This document shows positions 18,503 through 27,131 of a stretch of DNA of 64,000 bases, piece by piece. This stretch comes from Arcobacter sp. (GTDB lineage Bacteria > Campylobacterota > Campylobacteria > Campylobacterales > Arcobacteraceae): NCBI GenBank assembly GCA_002869565.1, contig PKUJ01000023.1, positions 1 to 64,000 of the forward strand. Reading direction: 5' to 3'. Every line of letters starts with the position of its first letter. The stretch's first letter is position 1. The notes beneath the pieces are model-generated. The model saw only the letters and a list, made by a program, of their open reading frames with translations. It was not told the origin of the DNA and ran no database searches. Position numbers and translations under genes: made by a program.

Positions 18503-20020
18503 TTATGCCTCTTTACCTTTTTTTATTTTAACAAAAAATTCACTAATTAATGGCATCAATAACATTATAACTGTTAAGATTAAGATACTTAAAGTTATTG
18601 GTCTCTCCCAAAGAAAAGCTAGAGAACCATCACTAATTGTAAGTGCCCGTCTTAAGTTATCTTCCATCATTCCACCTAAAATGAATCCTAAAATCATAGG
18701 AGCCATAGGATAATCAATGATTCTTAAAAATAGTGCAACCACTGCAAATAGAGTCATCATGTAAATATCAAAGTTGTTAAATGTAACTAAATATACCCCA
18801 ACTAGTGAGAAAAATATAATAAGTGGTAATAACAACTGTTTTGGTATTGTTAATAGTTTTGCAATATATGGAATCAGTGGTAAATTTAACACAAGTAATA
18901 CCATATTACCAATATACATAGAAATAATTACAGACCAAAATAGTGCTGGATTATCAACATACATAGTTGGACCTGGTTGAATTCCATATGAAATTAAAGC
19001 ACCCAATATAATAGCTGTAGTTCCTGAACCTGGAATTCCTAATGTTAATAAGGGAACAAATGAACCTGAACATGCAGCATTATTTGCACTTTCTGGAGCT
19101 GCAAGTCCTCTAATACTTCCTTTACCAAAATTTAGTTTCTCTTTTGCAGTTGCTAGACTTCTTTCCATACCATATGCTAAAAATGAAGCAATAGTAGCTC
19201 CCGCACCAGGTAAAACTCCAACAAAGAAACCTAAAACTGATGAACGTCCAACTGTTGGTGCCATCTCTTTAACTTCTTCCCGTGTTAGTTTTAATGAACC
19301 TATGTCTTTTTTTAGGGCCTCTATCTCTTCTGGTGTCTGCTTCTCATTTTCTAAGATATTCATCATAGCTTCAGATAAAGCAAAAGCTGCCATAGCTAAA
19401 AGTAAAAATGAAATTCCATCAATCAAATCCATTCTTCCAAAAGTAAATCTTGCAATTCCTGAATCTGAATCTGTTCCAACAGTTGCTAACATAAGACCAA
19501 ATATTGTCATAATAGCAGCTTTTAAAAACTTGCCTTTTCCAGCAAATGCAGCAACTGCTGTAAGTCCTAGAACCATTAATGCAAAGTAATCAGAAGACTG
19601 AAAACTCAAACTCACATTTGCTAATGCGGGTGCTGCAAATAGTAAAAATACAGCTGCAATAGTCCCTCCACTAAAAGATGAATAAGCAGCAATAGCTAAG
19701 GCTTTTCCTGCTTGTCCATTTTTTGCCATTGGATAACCATCAAATGAGCTGGCAACAGTTCCTGCAACACCTGGAGCATTGATTAAAATTGATGAAGTTG
19801 AACCTCCAAAAATCGCACCATAATAAACTCCTGCAATAAGAATAAGACCTGAAGAAGGTTCCATACCATATGTAATTGGGATCATTAATGCAATTGCAGA
19901 AATGGGACCAAGGCCTGGAAGCATTCCTATAAATGTTCCCGCAAAACATCCAACGGCTACCATTAAAATGTTATACATTGAAAACGCAGTTACTACTCCT
20001 GCTAAAATACCATCCATCAT
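18503..20020 (-). CDS. tctA: tripartite tricarboxylate transporter large membrane subunit TctA
   Basis: 505 residues, full length for TctA. A polytopic inner-membrane protein with about 11-12 hydrophobic segments and the two conserved glycine-rich loops: GTFIGMLPGLGPISAIALMI near the N-terminus and its repeat GFFVGVLPGAGATIASFLAY in the middle. It forms the secondary-transport channel that works with TctB and the periplasmic TctC. The start overlaps the tctB stop by 4 bases. Family substrates include citrate and related di- and tricarboxylates; the specific substrate cannot be read here. Confidence 0.93.
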   Translation of the reverse strand: MMDGILAGVVTAFSMYNILMVAVGCFAGTFIGMLPGLGPISAIALMIPITYGMEPSSGLILIAGVYYGAIFGGSTSSILINAPGVAGTVASSFDGYPMAKNGQAGKALAIAAYSSFSGGTIAAVFLLFAAPALANVSLSFQSSDYFALMVLGLTAVAAFAGKGKFLKAAIMTIFGLMLATVGTDSDSGIARFTFGRMDLIDGISFLLLAMAAFALSEAMMNILENEKQTPEEIEALKKDIGSLKLTREEVKEMAPTVGRSSVLGFFVGVLPGAGATIASFLAYGMERSLATAKEKLNFGKGSIRGLAAPESANNAACSGSFVPLLTLGIPGSGTTAIILGALISYGIQPGPTMYVDNPALFWSVIISMYIGNMVLLVLNLPLIPYIAKLLTIPKQLLLPLIIFFSLVGVYLVTFNNFDIYMMTLFAVVALFLRIIDYPMAPMILGFILGGMMEDNLRRALTISDGSLAFLWERPITLSILILTVIMLLMPLISEFFVKIKKGKEA

Positions 20021-20502
20021 GATTGATCTCCTGCAAAATATTCATATATTAATCCTGGATCAATATATACCCCTAAAACATTGTTTAGTAGAAGATAAAA
20101 TCCTACTGATACACCACAAGAAATTAATAATATTCTTTTTATATTTTTCTCTTTTAATAATAGAAATCCAATACCAAGAAAAATCATCGTCGAGATAATA
20201 AACCCTAAAGGTCTAATCGTAAATCCATAAAATATCATTGCTAAAACAAAAGATATTGTTGTTTTAAAATCTAAGTTTTTTAAATAGTTCATAGTTAAAA
20301 AATCATTATCTTTTTTTACGAATGAAAGAATTAAAATCAGAATAGAAATAATAATCCCTCCTAATCCTATATAAAATGGAAAAGTGGAAGCTGTCATTAC
20401 TTCAAACTGAGAGCCTGGCATTTTTTTAATACTAAATACATTAAAAAAATAAAAACTTGAAAAAGCTAAAAAAAATATTGAACCTATTGAATTTTTTGTC
20501 AT
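20017..20502 (-). CDS. tctB: tripartite tricarboxylate transporter small membrane subunit TctB
   Basis: 161 residues with four hydrophobic segments (about 8-26, 40-60, 84-104 and 120-150), the pattern of the poorly conserved TctB subunit. Features include GSQFEVMTASTFPFYIGLGG in the first loop and FYGFTIRPLGFIISTMIFLG later. It overlaps tctA by 4 bases. A perfect hairpin separates it from tctC upstream. Identification rests mainly on topology and position between tctC and tctA. Confidence 0.88.
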   Translation of the reverse strand: MTKNSIGSIFFLAFSSFYFFNVFSIKKMPGSQFEVMTASTFPFYIGLGGIIISILILILSFVKKDNDFLTMNYLKNLDFKTTISFVLAMIFYGFTIRPLGFIISTMIFLGIGFLLLKEKNIKRILLISCGVSVGFYLLLNNVLGVYIDPGLIYEYFAGDQS

Positions 20503-20516
20503 AATAATATCCTTTA

Positions 20517-20548
20517 ATAAAAAGAAGAGGTAAACCTCTTCTTTTTAT
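20517..20548 (-). terminator. hairpin between tctC and tctB
   Basis: Perfect 14-base stem (20517-20530 paired with 20535-20548) with a TAAA loop. The tctC stop codon is inside one arm. Placed right after the binding-protein gene, it could partially terminate transcription or protect the tctC 3' end from decay, giving more binding protein than membrane subunits. There is no long U-run beyond the stem, so attenuation or stabilisation is more likely than full termination. Confidence 0.7.
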
Positions 20549-21516
20549 AGAAATCCCATTTCTTTCATTAAAGAACCAATTACTGCTTCTTGATTTTCTA
20601 AAAATGATTTAAATTCAGTAGTTGGTTTATATAAATTTGCCCAACCATTTCTTTTTCTTACTTCTTCCCACTCTGGAGTATCATACATTTTTCCAATTAC
20701 ATCAGCAAATGCTTGTGTTTTTTCAGCAGATAAATTTGGAGCTCCAAAAAATCCTCTCCAGTTTGCAAAGAATGCATCAACACCCATTCCTTTGAAACTT
20801 GGGATTCCTTCAATATCTTCATTTGCAGTTACACCAATAATTTTAAGCTCACCTTTTTTATGTTTTTCTAAGACTTCCCCCAGACCAGTAGATAGAACAT
20901 CAACTTCACCAGTTAATAAACCAGCTAATGCTTTTCCTCCTGCATCATATGGAACATATCTTACACTTGTAGGATTTCCCCCTGCAGCTTTAAAAATTTG
21001 TGCAGCAACTAAGTGATCCATAGAACCTCTTGAACTTCCACCTGCAATTTTTACTTTTCTTGGATTCTTTTCAAAAGCAGCTTTTACATCTGCCCATGAG
21101 TTATATTTTGAATCATTTTTAACAACTAATGCTCCATAATCAGCTACAACTGAAGAAACTAAAGTTAAATCCCTAAAAGATTGTGGAAATACACCTTGAA
21201 GCGATCTAATTACGATTGGAGTAGAGTTTACCATTAAAGTATTATTTTGTTTTTTAGCTGTTTCAATAATATAAGCAATGGCTTTTCCTCCACCACCACC
21301 TGACATATTTTCAAAAGAAGTCTCTTGTACTAAACCTGATTTTTTAAGAGCTTCCCCTACACCTCTAGCAGTTCCATCCCAACCGCCACCTGCTCCACCA
21401 GGAATTAAAAAGTGGATTTTTTCAACACTTGAAGCAACTGAAGAAGTAGCTAGTCCTGCAACTAAACATCCTGCAAAGGCAAGGTTTCTGTAAACTTTCG
21501 TCATAGAGTTTTTCAT
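20545..21516 (-). CDS. tctC: tripartite tricarboxylate transporter periplasmic binding protein TctC
   Basis: 323 residues. The signal peptide (about 1-28) ends at SVASS. The mature protein has the Bug/TctC fold features: IHFLIPGGAGGGWDGTAR at the start, NMSGGGGGKAIAYI, and RYVPYDAGGKALAGLLTGEVDVL. It captures a carboxylate in the periplasm and delivers it to TctA/TctB. It is first in the order tctC-tctB-tctA-regulator-kinase, and a 91-base gap upstream of the start contains the probable promoter. Confidence 0.93.
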   Translation of the reverse strand: MKNSMTKVYRNLAFAGCLVAGLATSSVASSVEKIHFLIPGGAGGGWDGTARGVGEALKKSGLVQETSFENMSGGGGGKAIAYIIETAKKQNNTLMVNSTPIVIRSLQGVFPQSFRDLTLVSSVVADYGALVVKNDSKYNSWADVKAAFEKNPRKVKIAGGSSRGSMDHLVAAQIFKAAGGNPTSVRYVPYDAGGKALAGLLTGEVDVLSTGLGEVLEKHKKGELKIIGVTANEDIEGIPSFKGMGVDAFFANWRGFFGAPNLSAEKTQAFADVIGKMYDTPEWEEVRKRNGWANLYKPTTEFKSFLENQEAVIGSLMKEMGFL

Positions 21517-21607
21517 AATTGTCCCTTTATTTTAAATTATGAAAACAGTTTAAAGGAAAAAAATGTAAGAAAAATAAAAAATATAGGAAATTTATAAAAT
21601 GATAATT

Positions 21608-21964
21608 TTAAATGAGATTAAGATTTTTACGAACCATTTTTTTGAATGCTTTCATATGAACTTTTAACATATTAGGGATAACCTCTTCTTTACAAGCATG
21701 AATATGATTTGCATACTCTTTTTTAGAATAGATAGTCTCTCTGTCCCGCGCGAGTAATATAAGTTTGTTCATATCATCATCTAATAATACATCTTTTCTA
21801 TCTGTTAAAGCATCATAAACATAGAAAAACATTTTTCTATCTTCATTTGCCATTTGACATGAATCGTCAAGCATTTTTAATGCTAGTTTCCCTGCATACT
21901 CTATCTCAATTGCTTCAAAGTTATGAGTATAAGCCCAATCGTAAGCTTTTTGGTAAATATTCAA
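21608..21964 (-). CDS. small unknown cytoplasmic protein
   Basis: 118 residues, no function recognised. It is mostly helical and charged, with no signal peptide or membrane segment. Histidines and cysteine cluster in YANHIHACKEEVIPNMLKVH, but no known motif results. The codon use looks like its neighbours and a plausible ribosome site (AAAAAGGAT) precedes the ATG at 21964. It lies between tctC and another unknown gene on the same strand with gaps of about 90 and 50 bases. Confidence 0.55.
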   Translation of the reverse strand: MNIYQKAYDWAYTHNFEAIEIEYAGKLALKMLDDSCQMANEDRKMFFYVYDALTDRKDVLLDDDMNKLILLARDRETIYSKKEYANHIHACKEEVIPNMLKVHMKAFKKMVRKNLNLI

Positions 21965-22016
21965 ATCACATCCTTTTTAAGTATAAGATTATAATGCAAT
22001 TTTTATGCCAAAGATA

Positions 22017-22406
22017 TTAGGATATATCTTCTATAAGAGAATTTATAAGTTTTGTAGCAAAATGTTTTTGTAAATATGCAAATGCAACAATAAAAATAAC
22101 ACCAATACCGACTGTTACAATAATACTTAAGATAATAAGCCCCACTAAAATAAGCACAAAAAATTGCTGAAGTTCTCCATCAATAGCTAAAGTATAACCT
22201 TTAGATGATTTTTCTAAATTTATAGTTAGATTATAGGAAAGAATAGAACTTTTAAAGTTATTTAAAATAAGTGTTCCATCTTCAATCTTTGGCGTTTCTT
22301 GAGAAAAATCTTTTATATCTTTTTCAATAATGCTTAAAATTTCATCTTTACTTTTTTGTGAAGATATCTCTTTTCTAATACCTATATCAAATAGTCCCAT
22401 GCTCAT
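22017..22406 (-). CDS. small unknown membrane protein
   Basis: 129 residues, no family recognised. The N-terminal 75 residues look like a compact alpha-beta domain (KDEILSIIEKDIKDF, then beta-like GTLILNNFKSSILSYNLTINLE). A long hydrophobic stretch at about 82-113 (FFVLILVGLIILSIIVTVGIGVIFIVAFAYL) could be one long or two short membrane helices. ATG codons at codons 1 and 3 (MSMGLF) are both possible starts. No conserved catalytic residues are visible. Confidence 0.55.
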   Translation of the reverse strand: MSMGLFDIGIRKEISSQKSKDEILSIIEKDIKDFSQETPKIEDGTLILNNFKSSILSYNLTINLEKSSKGYTLAIDGELQQFFVLILVGLIILSIIVTVGIGVIFIVAFAYLQKHFATKLINSLIEDIS

Positions 22407-22509
22407 CCTTAAAATATTTTATTTAGTATAACGGTATTGAGAATAAAACTGGGGATTTATATGGTTGAAAAATATACAGTTGTATAAAGATTTGATTAGA
22501 ATGAAAAGA

Positions 22510-22539
22510 GTATAAAAGCAAAAAAAATTGCTTTTATAC
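22510..22539 (-). terminator. probable nifJ terminator
   Basis: Perfect 12-base stem (22510-22521 with 22528-22539) around a 6-base loop, 29 bases past the nifJ stop. A short U-rich stretch (TCTTTTC) follows on the minus strand. It is a plausible intrinsic terminator of the long nifJ transcript, though the U-tract is weak. Confidence 0.65.
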
Positions 22540-22567
22540 CCATATTTTGTAACTTTTTTAAGTAAGC

Positions 22568-25500
22568 TTATTCAGCTTCTGCAATTTCATCAGAATAGTC
22601 AGCTGCTGCCATTCTAGTTAATTGTCTATATCTGTATTGTGCATCAGATTTATTTTTAGCTAATAATTCATTTGCAAATTCAGGGTTTAATTTCTTTAAT
22701 GAATTATATCTAGTCTCTTGCATTAAGAACTGCTCATATTTATCCCAGTCTGGTTTTTTACCAGAAATTTTGATTGGGTTTTTACCTTCATCAATTTTTC
22801 TAGGGTCAAAAGTATAAATTGGCCAGTAACCAGAATCAGTAGCTAATTGTCCTTGGTCAACTGATTTCATTAATCCACCTTTAATTCCATGTGCAATACA
22901 AGGAGAGTAAGCAATAATTAATGATGGACCATTATACTCTTCAGCTTCTTTCATAGCCTGAGCTGTTTGTTTTTGACTAGCTCTTGAGTTGATTTGTGCA
23001 ACATAGATATTTCCATATGTCATAGAAATAAAACCTAAGTCTTTTTTAGCACTTGGTTTTCCATCATTTGTAAAGTCTGCAATTGAACCAGCACGAGCTG
23101 ATTTAGAAGATTGTCCACCTGTATTTGAGTAAACTTCTGTATCAACTACAAGTACATTTACATTTTCTCCAGATGCAAGTACGTGGTCAAGTCCACCATA
23201 ACCGATGTCATATGCCCAACCATCTCCACCGATGATCCATTGAGATTTTCTTACAAGGTATTTTTTAAGAGATAATAAATCAGCAACACCAGGTGCTTCT
23301 TGATTTTGCTCTAATTGAGGGACTAACTTATCTCTAATTTCTTGAGTTTTCTTACCGTCATTTCTATTTTCAATCCACTCTTTATATAGAACTTTTAATG
23401 GATTAGAAACTTCTTCCATAGTATCTTCCATAATTATATTAATTCTATTTCTAATAGCTTCATTTGCATGGTGCATACCATATCCGAATTCAGCATTATC
23501 TTCAAATAATGAGTTAGCCCAAGCTGGACCTTCACCTTTTTCATTTTTAGTATATGGAGTTGATGGAGCAGAGGCAGAATAAATTGAAGTACATCCTGTA
23601 GCATTTGCAATCATCATTCTATCACCAAACATTTGAGTAGCTAGTTTGATATATGGAGTCTCTCCACATCCTGGACAAGCTGAATGGAATTCAAATAGTG
23701 GTTTAGAGAATTGTGAACCTTTTAATGTGTCTTTTGATACTAAGTAATCTTTGTATGTAACATCATTAAATAAGTAATCTGCATTTTCTTGTTCACCATC
23801 ATCTGCTTCTTGAGCATAAGGAACCATTTTAAGAGATTTTTCTGCTGTTGGACAGATATCAACACAAACATTACATCCTGTACAATCTAAAATTGATACT
23901 TGGATTTTATATTTCAAGCTTTGGTCTTTTAAACCTTTTCCTGTTGCATCAATTGCATATTTTTTAACACCTTCAGGAGCATTTTCAAACTCATTTTCAT
24001 CCATCAAGAATGGTCTAATTACTGCATGTGGACACTCAAAAGCACATTGGTTACATTGAATACATGTTTCTTCGTTCCACTCAGGAACCATAGTTGCAAT
24101 TCCTCTTTTTTCGTATTTAGTAGAACCATTTTCAAATGTACCATCTTCTCTATCTGTGAAAATTGAAACTGGTAATGTATCACCTTTTGCTGCATTTACA
24201 ATTTTTGCAAAATTTTCAACAAAATCAGAACCTTTATAAGAAGAGTTCACAACTAATGGTGCAGCTTCAATAGATGACCATGAAGGATCAACAGGAACTT
24301 CTTCAATTCCAGCTTCTCCACAATCAATAGCAGCATAGTTCATTTTAACAATTTCTTCACCTTTGTTACCATAAGCTTTTTCTGCATACTCTTTCATATA
24401 CTCTTTTGCAGATTCATAATCAATAACTTTTGCAAGTTTAAAGAATGCTGCTTGCATAATTGTATTTGTTCTATTTCCCAATCCAATATCTCTTGCTAAT
24501 TTAGTAGCATTGATTACATAGAATTTAACTTTTTTATCAGCTAAGATTTTTTTAACTCTATCAGGTATTTTAGCAACTATATCTTCAGCACTATTAATTG
24601 AGTTAAGTAAGAATATTCCACCTTCTCTAATATTATCAATTACTTCATATTGCTCTAAGTATACCTCTTTAGAACAAGCAATAAACCCTGGAGTTGATAC
24701 TAAGTAAGTAGATCTAATTGGATTTTTACTAAATCTTAAATGAGATCTTGTATATCCACCAGATTTTTTTGAATCATATGCAAAATAAGCTTGTGCATAC
24801 ATATCTGTTTTATCCCCAATAATTTTTACTGAGTTTTTATTAGCTCCAACTGTACCATCAGCCCCAAGACCATAGAATAGACACTCATTTACATCTTCAA
24901 CTACTGCTACATTTTCTCCAACTTCAATTGAAGTAAAAGTAACGTCATCATTTATACCGACAGTGAAATTGTCTTTAGGATTTTCAGATGCTAAGTTATC
25001 ATATAATGCAATGATTTGTGAAGGAGGAACATCTTTAGAAGATAATCCATATCTACCACCAATGATTTTTGGTTGTTTCTTTTCATTATAGAATACAGAT
25101 TTAATATCTAAGAATAAAGGCTCACCTAAACTTCCTGGTTCTTTAGTTCTATCTATAACACAGATTCTTTCAACAGATTCTGGTAAAACATTCATAAAGT
25201 ATTTAATTGAGAATGGTCTATATAAATGAACTGTTAATAAGCCAACTTTTCTTCCTTGTGCTGTTAAATGATCAATAGTCTCTTTAATAGTTTCTGTTAC
25301 TGAACCCATTGCAATGATAATATCAGTAGCATCTTTTGCTCCATAATAAGTAAATGGTGCATAATTTCTTCCTGTAACTTTTGAAATTTCTTGCATATAT
25401 TCATTAACGATATCAGGAACTGCATTATAAAATTTATTTGATGCTTCTCTTCCTTGGAAGTAGATATCATCATTTTGTGCAGTACCTCTTGTAACTGGTG

Positions 25501-26134
25501 ATTCTGGATTTAAAGAAGTATCTCTAAATTTTTGAACAGCTTCTTTATCTAAAAGTCTGTCAAATACGTCATAATCCATAACTTCAACTTTATTGATTTC
25601 ATGAGATGTTCTAAATCCATCAAAGAAGTGTAAAAATGGAACTCTACCTTTAATAGCAGCAAGGTGAGCAATTCCACCTATGTCCATAACTTCTTGAACT
25701 GATCCAGTTGCCATCATAGCAAAACCAGTTGCTCTTGCACTCATAACATCTTGATGATCACCAAAAATTGATAGTGCGTGAGCAGCTAATGCCCGAGCAG
25801 ATACATGAACAACGCCAGGAAGTAATTGTCCTGCAACTTTATACATATTAGGAATTTTTAATAAAAGACCCTGTGATGCAGTATATGTAGTTGTTAATGC
25901 CCCCGCTTGTAAAGCACCATGGAATGTACCTGCTGCTCCTGCTTCAGATTGCATTTCAATAACTTTTACAGTTGAACCAAATAAGTTTTTTTTACCTTGA
26001 GTAGCCCACTTTTCAGTATTATCACCCATCTGAGAAGATGGAGTAATTGGATATACTCCTGCAACTTCTGTGAATGCATATGATACATATGCAGCCGCTT
26101 CGTTTCCGTCCATTGTAGCGAATTTTTTACTCAT
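22568..26134 (-). CDS. nifJ: pyruvate:ferredoxin (flavodoxin) oxidoreductase, single-chain
   Basis: 1188 residues, the length of homodimeric PFOR. It oxidises pyruvate with CoA to acetyl-CoA and CO2, passing electrons to ferredoxin or flavodoxin. The N-terminal domain has EVAGVYPITPSSQMGD; the ferredoxin domain carries two 4Fe-4S motifs (CIQCNQCAFECP and CTGCNVCVDICP). The thiamine diphosphate domain begins with HSACPGCGETPY, which holds cysteines of the third cluster, and has GGDGWAYDIGYGGLDH and NTEVYSNTGGQ-like (TEVYSNTGGQSSKSAR) signatures. The ATG at 26134 is preceded by an A/G-rich site. It is the central oxygen-sensitive carbon enzyme in Campylobacterota. It appears monocistronic, with a terminator at 22510-22539 and a 242-base leader/promoter region upstream. 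Confidence 0.97.
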   Translation of the reverse strand: MSKKFATMDGNEAAAYVSYAFTEVAGVYPITPSSQMGDNTEKWATQGKKNLFGSTVKVIEMQSEAGAAGTFHGALQAGALTTTYTASQGLLLKIPNMYKVAGQLLPGVVHVSARALAAHALSIFGDHQDVMSARATGFAMMATGSVQEVMDIGGIAHLAAIKGRVPFLHFFDGFRTSHEINKVEVMDYDVFDRLLDKEAVQKFRDTSLNPESPVTRGTAQNDDIYFQGREASNKFYNAVPDIVNEYMQEISKVTGRNYAPFTYYGAKDATDIIIAMGSVTETIKETIDHLTAQGRKVGLLTVHLYRPFSIKYFMNVLPESVERICVIDRTKEPGSLGEPLFLDIKSVFYNEKKQPKIIGGRYGLSSKDVPPSQIIALYDNLASENPKDNFTVGINDDVTFTSIEVGENVAVVEDVNECLFYGLGADGTVGANKNSVKIIGDKTDMYAQAYFAYDSKKSGGYTRSHLRFSKNPIRSTYLVSTPGFIACSKEVYLEQYEVIDNIREGGIFLLNSINSAEDIVAKIPDRVKKILADKKVKFYVINATKLARDIGLGNRTNTIMQAAFFKLAKVIDYESAKEYMKEYAEKAYGNKGEEIVKMNYAAIDCGEAGIEEVPVDPSWSSIEAAPLVVNSSYKGSDFVENFAKIVNAAKGDTLPVSIFTDREDGTFENGSTKYEKRGIATMVPEWNEETCIQCNQCAFECPHAVIRPFLMDENEFENAPEGVKKYAIDATGKGLKDQSLKYKIQVSILDCTGCNVCVDICPTAEKSLKMVPYAQEADDGEQENADYLFNDVTYKDYLVSKDTLKGSQFSKPLFEFHSACPGCGETPYIKLATQMFGDRMMIANATGCTSIYSASAPSTPYTKNEKGEGPAWANSLFEDNAEFGYGMHHANEAIRNRINIIMEDTMEEVSNPLKVLYKEWIENRNDGKKTQEIRDKLVPQLEQNQEAPGVADLLSLKKYLVRKSQWIIGGDGWAYDIGYGGLDHVLASGENVNVLVVDTEVYSNTGGQSSKSARAGSIADFTNDGKPSAKKDLGFISMTYGNIYVAQINSRASQKQTAQAMKEAEEYNGPSLIIAYSPCIAHGIKGGLMKSVDQGQLATDSGYWPIYTFDPRKIDEGKNPIKISGKKPDWDKYEQFLMQETRYNSLKKLNPEFANELLAKNKSDAQYRYRQLTRMAAADYSDEIAEAE

Positions 26135-26288
26135 ATAATTTCCTTATCATTTTTATTTTATATGTATAGATAATAATTAAAGTTAACTTATAAATAAATG
26201 AATAACTATAGAATAAGTGAATATTAATTAATATTATCAATTAAGTACACAAATTTTGCTAGTATTAAGATTACGGTTTTCAGAATGC

Positions 26289-26332
26289 TTAGCATATGTT
26301 AATTTGAAGCTCAAATTATAAGCATATGCTAA
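26289..26332. repeat. imperfect inverted repeat in the nifJ upstream region
   Basis: Arms 26289-26307 (TTAGCATATGTTAATTTGA) and 26311-26332 pair outside a three-base loop, with a small three-base bulge. Each arm contains GCATATG. It lies 45 bases after the HAD phosphatase stop and about 155 bases before the nifJ start. No U-run follows on the minus strand, so it fits a regulator-binding site or a poor terminator equally well. The rest of the 26135-26376 gap is AT-rich with no other clear signal. Confidence 0.55.
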
Positions 26333-26376
26333 CTAAAAAATCTCCTTTTAATATAAGTTCAATTTATAATAAAATT

Positions 26377-27030
26377 TTAAATCTCAGAAAGAGACTTAAT
26401 TAGCTTTACTGCTTCAAGTGGATTTTTCGTAATATATGAAGTGTGCTCTTTTAGAGTGTCTTCTTTTCCATATCCACATAAAACTCCAACAGAATTTATT
26501 CCCGCAGAATTTGCTGCAATTAAATCAAGTTCTGTATCTCCAATCATCCAAATGTTACATGTGTTTGTAATATTCATTAAATCTAAGGTTCTATGGATTG
26601 GTTCAGGATGAGGTTTAGGGTTTTCTACATGTTCACGTCCTGTAACGTGTTCGAAATATTGCATAACATCCATATGTTCTAAAAGTTCTTCACTATATAA
26701 TCCAGTTTTAGTTGTAACAATAGAAAGTCTAGCAAAGGTATTTGCAAGTTGTATTGCTTCTTTTGCAAATTCTAATAATTCTGTTTGTTGTTTTGAAATT
26801 ATTCTATATCTTTCTTTATATGCATGAACATAATCCCAAACAATTTCTTGAGGAATCCCAAGTTCAAGGTACATAATATCTAAAGGATAACCAATTAGGG
26901 ATTTTATATCTTCATCTGTTCCTGTAAAATTGTAGTCCATTTCTTTGAAAGAATGGTGAAAGGTTGAAACTATCGCATCTGTGGAATCTATTAATGTTCC
27001 ATCTAAATCAAAAAGAATAATTTTTTCCAC
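26377..27030 (-). CDS. HAD-family hydrolase (Gph/PpaX-like phosphatase)
   Basis: 217 residues. HAD motif I is ILFDLDGTLIDST (nucleophile D8, acid D10), motif II is SIVTTKTGL, motif III includes K140 or nearby (ENPKPHPEP), and motif IV is MIGDTELDLIAANSAG. A cap domain lies between motifs I and II. This is the phosphoglycolate phosphatase/pyrophosphatase PpaX subfamily; the substrate cannot be decided from sequence. A single-gene unit, with about 100 bases separating it from the upstream binding-protein gene. Confidence 0.8.
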   Translation of the reverse strand: MEKIILFDLDGTLIDSTDAIVSTFHHSFKEMDYNFTGTDEDIKSLIGYPLDIMYLELGIPQEIVWDYVHAYKERYRIISKQQTELLEFAKEAIQLANTFARLSIVTTKTGLYSEELLEHMDVMQYFEHVTGREHVENPKPHPEPIHRTLDLMNITNTCNIWMIGDTELDLIAANSAGINSVGVLCGYGKEDTLKEHTSYITKNPLEAVKLIKSLSEI

Positions 27031-27131
27031 TTATACACCTTGTAATATTTTAGTTAGTAAGTGTAGTGTATTATTCTTTATAACTTAATATAGTGGAAGA
27101 ATTAGTTTAAAACAGTTGAAATTTAATTTAT

